Shown piece by piece: positions 8,407-15,699 of a DNA stretch of 33,668 nt (position 1 is the stretch's first letter; every line of letters begins with the position of its first letter). The DNA is from an uncultured Acidimicrobiales bacterium (GTDB lineage: Bacteria > Actinomycetota > Acidimicrobiia > Acidimicrobiales > SHLQ01). The notes beneath the pieces are model-generated. The model did no database searches, was not told the DNA's origin, and saw nothing but the letters and a program-made list of their open reading frames with translations. The stretch spans positions 1 through 33,668 of the forward strand of contig CAKZVC010000078.1 of assembly GCA_937922235.1 (NCBI GenBank). Direction: 5' to 3'. The position numbers were made by a program, and so were the translations under genes.

Positions 8407-9899
8407 GCGCCCGACGATGCCGTCGGCGGCTCGTCTTCGCCATCGTTGTTGTTGTCGTCATCGATTTCCGGGGCGAGGTCGTCGGTATCGTCGACGAGCT
8501 CGACGCCCTCGATGTCTTCGCGGTTCAACGTCATGAGCTGCTCGTTCGTCGGATCATCAATTTCGACCATGCGAATGGCGTGACGCGACACCGACGCCTC
8601 GAACAGGTTTCGGGCGGTTCGACCATTGCCGAAGCCATGGCCTTTGTCTTGTGCAGCAAAGAACTCGAGGACGGCTTCTTCGCCGCTTTCGTCAAGCTCG
8701 TACTCCTGGCCACCGGCGATCAAGCTGAAGATTTTGAGCAGCTCATCGTCTTCGTAGTCGTCGAACCGGATCGTTCGCGGGAAGCGCGACTGCATGCCGG
8801 GGTTCGCCTGGACCAGGTCGGCCATCTCGTCGGGGTAACCAGCCAGGATTACCACAACCCGGTCACGGCGGTCTTCGACCAGCTTGACCAACGTGTCGAT
8901 CGCTTCCCGGCCGAAGTCCTTCTCGCCACCTCGGGTAAGCGAGTACGCCTCATCGACAAGGAGCACGCCTTGGTCTGCCCGATCGAAGATCTCGTTTACC
9001 TTGGTAGCCGTCTGACCAACAAAGCCGGCAACCATTCCGGACCGATCGGTCTCGACCAGGTGGCCCTTCTCGACAACATCGAGGCTGCGGTAGATCTGGG
9101 CGAGCAGGCGAGCAACGGTGGTCTTGCCGGTTCCTGGGTTGCCCACGAAGATCAAATGCCGGCTTGAGTCGGCAACAGCGAGCCCACGCTCAGTCCGAAG
9201 CTTCTGCACCTTCAGAAGGGCCGTGACGAGCTTGACCTCTTCCTTGACGGCTTCGAGGCCGATCAACTGGTCGAGTTCCTCAAGTAGCTCGTCGAGTGGA
9301 CGTTCTTCGGGAAGTTCTTCCTCCGCTGGAGCACCTCCACCAGCAGCAGCCGCAGTCGGGCCACCAGTGGTCGCAACCGAGGCACCCGAGTTGACGTTGC
9401 CGCTCTTCATCGTGCGCAACAACATCGAACGGAACTGCTCGACCCCGCTCAGCTCGAAGCGCGACGTGTAGTCGTCGAGTCCGATTGCGGTGTGCGCCAT
9501 CCGCAATGCCTGCTCGTAGTAGACGCTCGAATAGGCGGTGCCACCTTGTTGGTCGGCGGCGACGAGCGAGTTGAACAGCCCGGACGGTTCGTTGAGCCAC
9601 GACCGCTTACCGGTGATGATGCCTGCCGCACGCACGTCGGTGGGGGTGGTCTTTGGTGGCAGCAGCTCGGGGAAGTGTTGCTCGAGCGCCACGATGAACG
9701 CTTCGAGCTCGGGCTCGCTGTGGCTGTCGTCGCAATCGATGAAGGCGGCCGAACAGTTGAACGCATCGAGGGCCAGGTCTTTTCGGAGCTGCTCTGGAGG
9801 GCGGCGCAACGTCGAGTCGGTAATGGGTTCGAGCGTCGCCATCAAGGTGTCGATAAAGGCATCGACGGCTGCGGCCAGTCCAAGGTCGGTATTCGGCAT
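8403..9899 (-). CDS. CbxX/CfqX-type AAA+ ATPase
   Basis: The 498-residue protein has an N-terminal helical domain (about residues 1-170), an Ala/Gly linker, and a CbxX-type AAA+ core beginning with L-I-G-L-E-A-V-K-E-E. Walker A is G-N-P-G-T-G-K-T-T (253-261) and Walker B is L-L-V-D-E-A (313-318). Downstream are the sensor-like I-L-A-G-Y-P and the arginine-bearing S-R-F-P region typical of CbbX and of the EccA proteins of type VII secretion. Members of this family remodel protein partners using ATP. No type VII secretion or RuBisCO genes lie nearby, so neither role is supported. The only partner is the coupled TPM-like membrane protein. The ATG at 9899 is preceded by TAAGCT plus six bases, consistent with a leaderless transcript. 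Confidence 0.9.
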   Translation of the reverse strand: MPNTDLGLAAAVDAFIDTLMATLEPITDSTLRRPPEQLRKDLALDAFNCSAAFIDCDDSHSEPELEAFIVALEQHFPELLPPKTTPTDVRAAGIITGKRSWLNEPSGLFNSLVAADQQGGTAYSSVYYEQALRMAHTAIGLDDYTSRFELSGVEQFRSMLLRTMKSGNVNSGASVATTGGPTAAAAGGGAPAEEELPEERPLDELLEELDQLIGLEAVKEEVKLVTALLKVQKLRTERGLAVADSSRHLIFVGNPGTGKTTVARLLAQIYRSLDVVEKGHLVETDRSGMVAGFVGQTATKVNEIFDRADQGVLLVDEAYSLTRGGEKDFGREAIDTLVKLVEDRRDRVVVILAGYPDEMADLVQANPGMQSRFPRTIRFDDYEDDELLKIFSLIAGGQEYELDESGEEAVLEFFAAQDKGHGFGNGRTARNLFEASVSRHAIRMVEIDDPTNEQLMTLNREDIEGVELVDDTDDLAPEIDDDNNNDGEDEPPTASSGA

Positions 9900-9905
9900 C
9901 TGGCC

Positions 9906-9911
9906 AGCTTA
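9906..9911 (-). promoter_or_regulatory. Leaderless -10 box of the AAA+ operon
   Basis: On the minus strand TAAGCT is followed by six bases and the ATG at 9899. It lies back to back with the threonine aldolase promoter in an 80-base divergent intergenic region. Confidence 0.5.
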
Positions 9912-9967
9912 CGCCCGAGCGTTCTCTCCGTGAGGATCCGACTGTTCTGCTCGGACAGCCCCTGTTC

Positions 9968-9973
9968 TAGGAT
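9968..9973 (+). promoter_or_regulatory. Leaderless -10 box of the threonine aldolase gene
   Basis: TAGGAT, six bases, then GTG at 9980. There is no Shine-Dalgarno sequence between them, so the transcript probably begins at the start codon. Confidence 0.55.
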
Positions 9974-9979
9974 CGCCGG

Positions 9980-10987
9980 GTGACGAATAACGACAGTCAA
10001 ATAGATCTTCGCAGCGACACCGTGACCCGACCTGGGCCCAAGATGCGTGCAGTCATGGCCGAGGCCACAGTTGGTGACGATGTGTGGGGCGACGACCCGA
10101 CGGTGCAACAACTCGAGGCCTATGTTGCGTCGTTGCTCGGCAAAGACGCAGCTCTGTTTGTTCCGAGTGGCACCCAGTCGAACCTGTGCGCCCTCATGTC
10201 GCATTGCCGGCGCGGCGAAGAGTACGTCGTTGGGCAAAACGCGCACACCTACAAGTACGAAGCGGGAGGCGCTGCGGTGCTGGGAAGCATCCAGCCGCAA
10301 CCGATCGAGTTCGAAGATGACGGCACGCTCGACCTCGACAAGGTGCGCGCCAAGATCAAGGTCGACAACGAGCACTTCGCCATCACGAAGCTGCTGACAT
10401 TGGAAAACACGGTCGATGGCAAGGTGCTCCCGATGTCGTACATCGCTGAGGCCAAGGCACTTGTAGACGAAGTCGGGTTGAAGTTCCACCTCGACGGAGC
10501 ACGGGTCTGGAACGCTGCAGCCGCACTCGACGTCGATGTGGCCGAGATCGCTGCCCCGTTCGACAGTGTGTCGGTCTGCTTGTCGAAGGGTCTTGGCGCA
10601 CCGGTCGGCAGCGTGCTCGTCGGCGACGCTCCGTTCATCGCCGCAGCAAAGCGTTGGCGAAAGATGCTTGGCGGCGGTCTTCGCCAGGCAGGCATCTTGG
10701 CCGCCGCTGGCATCTACGCCCTCGATCATCATCGAGCTCGCCTTGTCGACGACCACGCGATGGCGCACCGGATGGGCGAAGCGTTGAACACCGTGCCGGG
10801 AGTAACGACCACCGGGGTTAACACGAACATGGTGTTCTGCGACTTCTCGGCATACGACGGCGATGTCGCCGCACGATTTGCTGAGCACAACATCCTGGCT
10901 GCCGTCGGCCCTGCAGCGAGCCGAATGGTTGCGCATCTCGACGTCCCCGATGACGCCCCCGAGCGTCTGGTCGCGGCGCTGTCGTAG
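9980..10987 (+). CDS. ltaE: Low-specificity L-threonine aldolase
   Basis: This PLP-dependent fold-type I enzyme cleaves L-threonine or L-allo-threonine to glycine and acetaldehyde. The 335-residue length matches the family. The N-terminal D-L-R-S-D-T-V-T-R-P signature, the G-D-D-V-W-G-D-D-P segment, F-V-P-S-G-T-Q-S-N (cofactor phosphate binding), H-L-D-G-A-R (Asp pairing with the pyridine nitrogen) and S-K-G-L-G-A-P with the Schiff-base Lys203 are all present. The GTG start is supported by the TAGGAT box six bases upstream. It is a single-gene unit divergent from the AAA+ operon. The symbol is assigned by family; substrate stereo-preference cannot be read from sequence. Confidence 0.93.
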   Translation: MTNNDSQIDLRSDTVTRPGPKMRAVMAEATVGDDVWGDDPTVQQLEAYVASLLGKDAALFVPSGTQSNLCALMSHCRRGEEYVVGQNAHTYKYEAGGAAVLGSIQPQPIEFEDDGTLDLDKVRAKIKVDNEHFAITKLLTLENTVDGKVLPMSYIAEAKALVDEVGLKFHLDGARVWNAAAALDVDVAEIAAPFDSVSVCLSKGLGAPVGSVLVGDAPFIAAAKRWRKMLGGGLRQAGILAAAGIYALDHHRARLVDDHAMAHRMGEALNTVPGVTTTGVNTNMVFCDFSAYDGDVAARFAEHNILAAVGPAASRMVAHLDVPDDAPERLVAALS

Positions 10988-11083
10988 CAACGCGCATCCC
11001 CGGCAGAGGGCTCGCCGGAGTTGCCAGTTCTCGACAGAAAGCAGTTCGTTCCAGGCGATTTTGGCGGGAAAGCTGACGAATCT

Positions 11084-11097
11084 GGGTCATTTGACCC
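11084..11097. promoter_or_regulatory. Perfect 6-bp inverted repeat upstream of the RTX beta-propeller gene
   Basis: GGGTCA-TT-TGACCC lies 36 bases before the ATG at 11133 and is a plausible operator for a dimeric regulator. It overlaps a TTGACC that resembles a -35 element, but no matching -10 at normal spacing is visible. The rest of 10988-11132 shows only a weak GC-rich dyad at 11000-11018, a possible end of the aldolase transcript. Confidence 0.4.
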
Positions 11098-11132
11098 CCA
11101 TGCCACGACCGCTGTCCGCCGATAAAAGAGGT

Positions 11133-13109
11133 ATGAATTTCCTTAGGCGAAGAGGTGCATTCCTCGGATTCATCGGTGCAGTAGTCGTCGTCTTCTTCGG
11201 CCTCGCTGCAACGATCGGTCTCTCGAGCAAGGACGAACAACCCGCGTCAGCTGCGGTCACAAGCGGCCTGCCACCAGAAATGCCGCGGCGCAACCTGCCC
11301 AAGGTACTCGACGGTTCGGTTCGCGATAGCGCCCGTGTGGGTGACGCCATCGTCGTTGGAGGCGACTTCACGCAGATCCAGAAGTCGAACGGCCAGATCA
11401 TCAACGTCTCCGGCGCCTACGCGTACGACATCAACTCCGGAGCACTAATTCAGTCGTTCCTGCCGCAGTTCACCAAGACAGACGGCGCGCCCGAGATCCT
11501 CGCGGTCGAGCCAGCTGGCCCCGACTCGGTCTTTCTCGGGGGCAAGTTCGGCACGGTCAACGGCCACGTACATCGCCGCTTAACCAAGATCACGATCTCG
11601 ACAGGTAAGGAAGACCGGGCATTCACGTCGAACTTCAACGGCCCTGTTCGAGACATCGTCGTCAAGAACAACCGTCTCTTCGCTGGCGGCGAGTTCACTC
11701 GCGTAAATCGCAACGACCGTCTTGGCCTTGTCGAAATGAACGCAACCACAGGCACGGTCGACCCGACCTTCCGTCTCGATATCACCGGTTCGACCCAAGC
11801 CGCCGGTATTCCGTACGGACCGAAGTACCTGGGCATCACACCAAACAACATTCTGGTTGTGGCTCATCGTGCGAAGTTCGTGGGCGGACAAGATCGTCCC
11901 GGCATCGCCTTGGTCAACCTGGCGAACGACGCGGTCATGCCATGGCGCACCGGCTTCTGGGAGAACTCGGCCATCATGACCGTCGACGCTGAAGTCTCTC
12001 CCGACGGAACCTACGTCGTCGTCGCCGGCGACGGCGGCGACTTTCCGTTCTGGGGCCGCGACTCTGCGGTTGCCTTCAACCTGACAAACCCAAGCGGCAC
12101 CAACCAGCAACCACGCTGGATCGCTCGAAACTTCGACAGCACCTACGCGGTCGGTATCTCCGATGACGCCGTGTATCTCGGCGGGCACTTCTGCTGGGTC
12201 GAAAGCCAGTCAGCACCCGATCCGTATCCGGGCGATGGCGAATTCACGAACAACAACAGCTGCTTTGGAACAACGCCAGCTGGCCGCTTTGCGCCTGCGG
12301 TTGTCAACCGCGATCAGATTGCCGCGTTCGACCCGGCGACCGGCAAGGCCCTCGAGTGGGATCCGGGCAGCGATGGCCTTGAAGGCGTTCTGTCGATAGA
12401 AGTGATTGGCCGCGGCATTCTCGTTGGCCACGACGGCACGTTCCTCGGACGCGATGGCAGCAAACGCCGTGCGTGGAACGTCGGTCGTCACGGATTCTTC
12501 GATGTGACGGTGCCCGACGGCAAGAACACTTCTCTGGCTGTTGGTGAGCCGGTCACTGGCTTGTGCAACGGCGAGGTTCCGACGATGACCGGCACGGCGC
12601 TCGACGACGTCCTTGTTGGCACGGATGGGCCTGACGTCATCCTTGCCGGACCTGGCCGAGACGTCATCGATGGCGCCGGCGGCGACGACATCATCTGTGG
12701 TGGCCGTGACAACGACATCATCAACGGTGGCAACGGCAATGACATTCTGTATGGCAACGAAGCAGCCGATCGTCTGATCGGCGGGTTTGGCAACGACGAC
12801 CTGCGCGGCGGCTACTGGAAGGACACGCTGATCGGTGGCCCTGGCAATGACGTCATGCGTGGCGGCCGTGGGTCCGATGTGTTGCTCGGCGGCCCGGGTG
12901 TCGATACGGCCTATGGCAACGATGGCATGGATCAAATCAACGGTGGTCCTGGCAACGACAAGCTCTACGGCCAGCAGGGCCGAGACCAGGTTCAGGGAGC
13001 GTTGGGCGCTGATGTAGTGAGCGGCGGCATCGGCGGCGACCGATGCGCTGGCGCACTCTTTGGCAAGCCAAACAACCCTGGCGACACCAAAGCCGGCTGC
13101 GAGCGCTAG
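11133..13109 (+). CDS. Secreted beta-propeller protein with C-terminal RTX-type calcium-binding repeats
   Basis: I choose the ATG at 11133 because AGAGG precedes it and a good signal peptide follows (hydrophobic residues about 10-30, Ala-rich cleavage region); the open frame extends further upstream without signal features. The 658-residue product has a delta-60/DUF5122-like beta-propeller (about 45-470) with repeated G-G-x-F-T-x-x-N and G-G-H/K-F strands. From Cys478 onwards it carries about ten RTX-like nonapeptides (G-G-x-G-N-D type, for example D-D-I-I-C-G-G), which in this family bind calcium and fold into a beta-roll outside the cell. A Cys pair brackets the first repeats. Likely role: cell-surface or secreted adhesion or matrix protein. 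No enzymatic residues are recognised. Confidence 0.85.
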   Translation: MNFLRRRGAFLGFIGAVVVVFFGLAATIGLSSKDEQPASAAVTSGLPPEMPRRNLPKVLDGSVRDSARVGDAIVVGGDFTQIQKSNGQIINVSGAYAYDINSGALIQSFLPQFTKTDGAPEILAVEPAGPDSVFLGGKFGTVNGHVHRRLTKITISTGKEDRAFTSNFNGPVRDIVVKNNRLFAGGEFTRVNRNDRLGLVEMNATTGTVDPTFRLDITGSTQAAGIPYGPKYLGITPNNILVVAHRAKFVGGQDRPGIALVNLANDAVMPWRTGFWENSAIMTVDAEVSPDGTYVVVAGDGGDFPFWGRDSAVAFNLTNPSGTNQQPRWIARNFDSTYAVGISDDAVYLGGHFCWVESQSAPDPYPGDGEFTNNNSCFGTTPAGRFAPAVVNRDQIAAFDPATGKALEWDPGSDGLEGVLSIEVIGRGILVGHDGTFLGRDGSKRRAWNVGRHGFFDVTVPDGKNTSLAVGEPVTGLCNGEVPTMTGTALDDVLVGTDGPDVILAGPGRDVIDGAGGDDIICGGRDNDIINGGNGNDILYGNEAADRLIGGFGNDDLRGGYWKDTLIGGPGNDVMRGGRGSDVLLGGPGVDTAYGNDGMDQINGGPGNDKLYGQQGRDQVQGALGADVVSGGIGGDRCAGALFGKPNNPGDTKAGCER

Positions 13110-13117
13110 CCGACCGA

Positions 13118-13150
13118 GTGGCGAATGAGGGACAGTCCCTAATTCGCCAC
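13118..13150. terminator. Long hairpin between convergent genes, possible bidirectional terminator
   Basis: A 16-base arm (GTGGCGAATGAGGGAC) and its reverse complement with one mismatch flank a single base, so in practice it would form about 14 pairs with a small loop. It sits between the ends of the RTX gene and the thioesterase and contains the thioesterase stop codon (13139-13141). There is no T-run, so termination is not certain. Confidence 0.45.
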
Positions 13151-13546
13151 TTCGAGCGCGGCGAGGCGTTCGAAGATGTAGGCCGGCGGCCGAATGGGCT
13201 TACCTGTTCGATCGGTCACGGCGACAGTGACTTCTGCGGTGCAGACCGTGGCGTCACCGTTGGTGATCTCCTGGGACCAGACAGTTGAGGCTCGGCCGAA
13301 GGTGCTGACGCCTGTGCTGATCGTGAGGTCGTCGCCTGCAGTCGCAGCCGTTCGGAACCGCACGTTCAACTTGGTGACGACGAACTGGTAGCCATCGTTC
13401 TTGAGCGTGTCGAGCCCGAGGTCGATCGAGTCGAGCGCATCAACTCGGCCGATCTCAAAGTACGTCACGTACATAGCGTGGTTGACGTGGTCGTACGGAT
13501 CGAGCTCATGGAAGCGAACCCGATGAACAGTCTGATGAGCAGGCAT
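13139..13546 (-). CDS. Hotdog-fold acyl-CoA thioesterase (4HBT/YbgC-like)
   Basis: This 135-residue protein is of normal length for a single-domain 4-hydroxybenzoyl-CoA-thioesterase-like enzyme, which hydrolyses acyl-CoA thioesters. The diagnostic segment is near the N-terminus: R-F-H-E-L-D-P-Y-D-H-V-N-H-A-M-Y-V-T-Y-F-E, with the Asp and the D-H-x-N-H of the active site, followed by typical strands around R-F-R-T-A-A and T-V-W-S-Q-E. Two ATG codons stand in tandem (13549 and 13546). The second lies six bases after TAGATT, matching the leaderless pattern of this window, so I choose it. Acyl chain preference cannot be read. It is a single gene, divergent from the exonuclease gene. Confidence 0.88.
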   Translation of the reverse strand: MPAHQTVHRVRFHELDPYDHVNHAMYVTYFEIGRVDALDSIDLGLDTLKNDGYQFVVTKLNVRFRTAATAGDDLTISTGVSTFGRASTVWSQEITNGDATVCTAEVTVAVTDRTGKPIRPPAYIFERLAALEVAN

Positions 13547-13552
13547 CATGAC

Positions 13553-13558
13553 AATCTA
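13553..13558 (-). promoter_or_regulatory. Leaderless -10 box of the thioesterase gene
   Basis: TAGATT on the minus strand, six bases, then ATG at 13546. It decides between the two tandem ATG codons. Confidence 0.5.
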
Positions 13559-13647
13559 ACGTCCACGCTTCCGCCCCGATCAGCTGACGGACTAGGGCAC
13601 TCAAGGGGAGGGAGCGGAGCGGACGACCATGGTGGCAAAGTGGGGAT

Positions 13648-13678
13648 CTCCGCCGGAAGTGCGGAGAACGACACTGTC
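13648..13678. promoter_or_regulatory. Two small dyads upstream of the exonuclease promoter
   Basis: CTCCGC...GCGGAG (13648-13666) and GACA-C-TGTC (13670-13678) lie just upstream of TAGGTT at 13691, about where a -35 and an operator would be expected. Function inferred only. Confidence 0.25.
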
Positions 13679-13690
13679 AGGGGGCGCGGC

Positions 13691-13696
13691 TAGGTT
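13691..13696 (+). promoter_or_regulatory. Leaderless-type -10 box of the PolB-like exonuclease gene
   Basis: TAGGTT is followed by six bases and then, in frame with the exonuclease, the codon ATC at 13703. This is exactly the spacing seen before ATG or GTG at other genes in the window. Confidence 0.4.
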
Positions 13697-13702
13697 GGCA
13701 CT

Positions 13703-14395
13703 ATCGACCTCTTCGCCACTTCCCCGCGACTCGATCGGATCTACGGTCTCGACATAGAGACCGACACCTCGCGCGGTGGTCTCGATCCCGAGCTTGCGCC
13801 GATCGTGGCGGTTGCCCTCTGTGGTGGTGGATCTGGTGGTGACGGGTCTGGCGATTGGAGCATGGTCTTCGATGGCGAGGAAGCCGACATTTTGCGTGAG
13901 CTCGATGAGGCCATCGCTGCACTCGACCCTGGCGTGTTGGTCACGTGGAATGGGGCTCGGTTTGACCTTCCATTTATTGCCGACCGAGCGAAACACATCG
14001 GTGTCGACCTTGGACTGCGCCTGGCCTGCGATCACCATCATCGGTCTCGCCATGAACCGTTGCCAGGCCATAGCGGCGGGTATGTGGCGTCGTGGCACGC
14101 GCAGCGTCATCTCGATGCCTACGTTGTGTATCGGTCTGATGTGGGTGCATCCCTTGGCATTCCTTGCGGCTTGAAGCCTCTCTCTCGAATGCTTCGCCTC
14201 TCCCCCGTTGAGGTCGATCGAACATCGATTCATGAGCTGTCGGCCGAGGAACTGAACGACTACGTCGCCAGCGATGCAGTGCTTGCTCGTGAGCTGGCGT
14301 TGCGGCGGTGGCCCACAGCCTGTCGAGCAATCGATGCTGTCGTGGAAGTCTCCGATGCCGCACGTTGGCCGAACGGTCAATCAATCGGGGTGTAG
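13703..14395 (+). CDS. Stand-alone PolB-type DEDDy 3'-5' exonuclease lacking a canonical start codon
   Basis: Read from ATC at 13703, the 230-residue protein contains the full DEDDy set: Asp17 and Glu19 in G-L-D-I-E-T-D, Asp88 in W-N-G-A-R-F-D, and Tyr187 and Asp191 in D-Y-V-A-S-D. These bind two metals in the proofreading domain of family B DNA polymerases, so a single-strand 3'-5' DNA exonuclease is likely. The frame is closed by a TAG at 13691-13693, and no ATG, GTG or TTG occurs between it and the motif. The first normal start, GTG at 13805, would delete the catalytic DxE. Either a non-canonical ATC start, a start-codon mutation or a sequence error is implied. The 3' end overlaps the convergent nuclease gene by 19 bases. 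Confidence 0.75.
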   Translation: MDLFATSPRLDRIYGLDIETDTSRGGLDPELAPIVAVALCGGGSGGDGSGDWSMVFDGEEADILRELDEAIAALDPGVLVTWNGARFDLPFIADRAKHIGVDLGLRLACDHHHRSRHEPLPGHSGGYVASWHAQRHLDAYVVYRSDVGASLGIPCGLKPLSRMLRLSPVEVDRTSIHELSAEELNDYVASDAVLARELALRRWPTACRAIDAVVEVSDAARWPNGQSIGV

Positions 14396-15378
14396 TTGGC
14401 AACCTCGTGGTGGGGCGTGTCGAGGTAGACCTTCGCCTCGGGGACACCGCCAAATCGGCCTCGGCTCCAGCGCACTTCGATGTGGCCTTCGATAGGCCGG
14501 CTAGCTCCGTGAAGCTCGGCCCGCCAGCGCACCATGGGTTGGCCCATTGCGTCGGCCCACACGTCGAAGGCCCGGATCGAGAACTGGCGCCGGAAATCTG
14601 ATGGCGTGCCGACGCGAAACCGCAACGGAGTGCCGTCAGATGATGCCCCGAGCACGAAGTACGGTGCGGGCTGAAAGCGCAAGAGGCGCCAAAGCATGAG
14701 CTCTTGGTCGGCTTTGTCGACCAGGTTGTCTTTCCAGCGATGCGCTGTGGCCACCGAGACGGCGTTGACGAAGTCTCGGTACGGGCTGGTGAGTTCGTCT
14801 GGCCAGGCGCCACGTGTGGGCAGCGCATCCTTGAGCCGAAGCCGCGACTCGCCATCGAGGTCGGTGACGCAATCGGGCATGTCGCTTGTGAGGCCAGTCG
14901 CCACCAGGCTGCGCTGGTAGAGCTCTTGGTAGGCCTCGGGTGCAATCTCGATGAACCAGTCAGTACGGTCGCCACGACGCTCCGCTAGCAGCCGATCGAA
15001 CACGTGGCTTGGCGAAACATTAAACAAAATGTCAGAGCCGTACTTGCAGCTGATCAGGTAGACGTGATCAACGCGAAGGTCTGCGGGAATCTGGTCGTAT
15101 CCAGGCGGTCGGCCAGGCCCTTGCCATTCGACCCGATCGGGCACTCGACCACGCAGTCCATCTTTCGATTCGAGGAATCTCTGTCCATGCTCCCAGGCAG
15201 TCGCGAACTCTGCGTCGGAGTCGCCGTTGGCGAGCTCGTCAGAGAGCAGGTCGTATTCGTCGTCGGTGACGTTGAGCAGCCAGTCGGGGCGAACCGAGAG
15301 GGCGCGATCAACGCTGGGAAAACCCAACATGGCCAGGCCGGTGACGATCTCGGTGATCTTCGTACGGGAAGAGGCCAC
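14377..15378 (-). CDS. Putative nuclease of a methyltransferase operon (candidate restriction enzyme)
   Basis: The 333-residue protein is not confidently recognised. It is last in a three-gene operon behind a DNA methyltransferase and starts at a GTG three bases after the stop of the 105-residue gene, so it is translationally coupled. The most suggestive segment is D-H-V-Y-L-I-S-C-K-Y (Asp104 to Tyr113), a hydrophobic strand ending in S-x-K. This resembles the (D/E)-x-K strand of PD-(D/E)xK nucleases; a Ser in the first position is known in Cfr10I-type enzymes. Acidic residues at 94, 100 and 104 could supply the other metal ligand. There are no membrane segments or signal peptide. By position the natural guess is the restriction partner of the methyltransferase; this is inference, and a regulatory or modification-accessory role is possible. 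Confidence 0.6.
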   Translation of the reverse strand: MASSRTKITEIVTGLAMLGFPSVDRALSVRPDWLLNVTDDEYDLLSDELANGDSDAEFATAWEHGQRFLESKDGLRGRVPDRVEWQGPGRPPGYDQIPADLRVDHVYLISCKYGSDILFNVSPSHVFDRLLAERRGDRTDWFIEIAPEAYQELYQRSLVATGLTSDMPDCVTDLDGESRLRLKDALPTRGAWPDELTSPYRDFVNAVSVATAHRWKDNLVDKADQELMLWRLLRFQPAPYFVLGASSDGTPLRFRVGTPSDFRRQFSIRAFDVWADAMGQPMVRWRAELHGASRPIEGHIEVRWSRGRFGGVPEAKVYLDTPHHEVANYTPID

Positions 15379-15381
15379 GCA

Positions 15382-15699
15382 CTAATCCCGATACAGCTGC
15401 GAAAATTGCAACTGGGCGCCGATGAGATCGCTCGGCAGGTCGTCGTCGGAGTAGACGTGCAAGTGGGTGTAGACGTCGATGGCGATGCCGGTGGTGTCGA
15501 TCCACTCGACCACGGCATCGGCCCATCGCTCGTCGAGCAGGGCCTTACGCATTCGATCTCGGGCCTTGGCGTCGAGGTCGTCGGGCACCGATCGGGCGAC
15601 CACCTCCAGCGCCAGAAGACGCTGGAGGATGTCGATCGAATCGGCGGCGTAGACGATCGGTGGTTCTTCTCGAACTACCGCGTACGCAACTGAGCTCAT
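15382..15699 (-). CDS. Small acidic protein between methyltransferase and putative nuclease
   Basis: This 105-residue, acidic, cytoplasmic protein starts at an ATG overlapping the methyltransferase stop (ATGA) and ends three bases before the next gene. It is helical in the first two thirds (L-Q-R-L-L-A-L-E-V-V-A-R, followed by a run of charged residues) and ends with strand-like segments around I-D-V-Y-T-H-L-H-V-Y. I do not recognise a family. Its fixed place between the two genes suggests a subunit or regulator (controller-like) of the system, but it has no visible helix-turn-helix. Confidence 0.65.
   Translation of the reverse strand: MSSVAYAVVREEPPIVYAADSIDILQRLLALEVVARSVPDDLDAKARDRMRKALLDERWADAVVEWIDTTGIAIDVYTHLHVYSDDDLPSDLIGAQLQFSQLYRD

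Noticed and set aside
9842..10990. 382-codon minus-strand open frame opposite threonine aldolase
   Set aside because: It lies over a gene with all active-site motifs, and its translation has no recognisable domain.
11133..13109. RTX toxin with type I secretion
   Set aside because: The repeats are RTX-like, but the protein has a signal peptide, no toxin domain, and no type I exporter genes are nearby.
13601..14380. 259-codon minus-strand open frame opposite the exonuclease
   Set aside because: The plus-strand product carries a complete DEDDy motif set; the minus-strand one has no motif and runs into the intergenic region.
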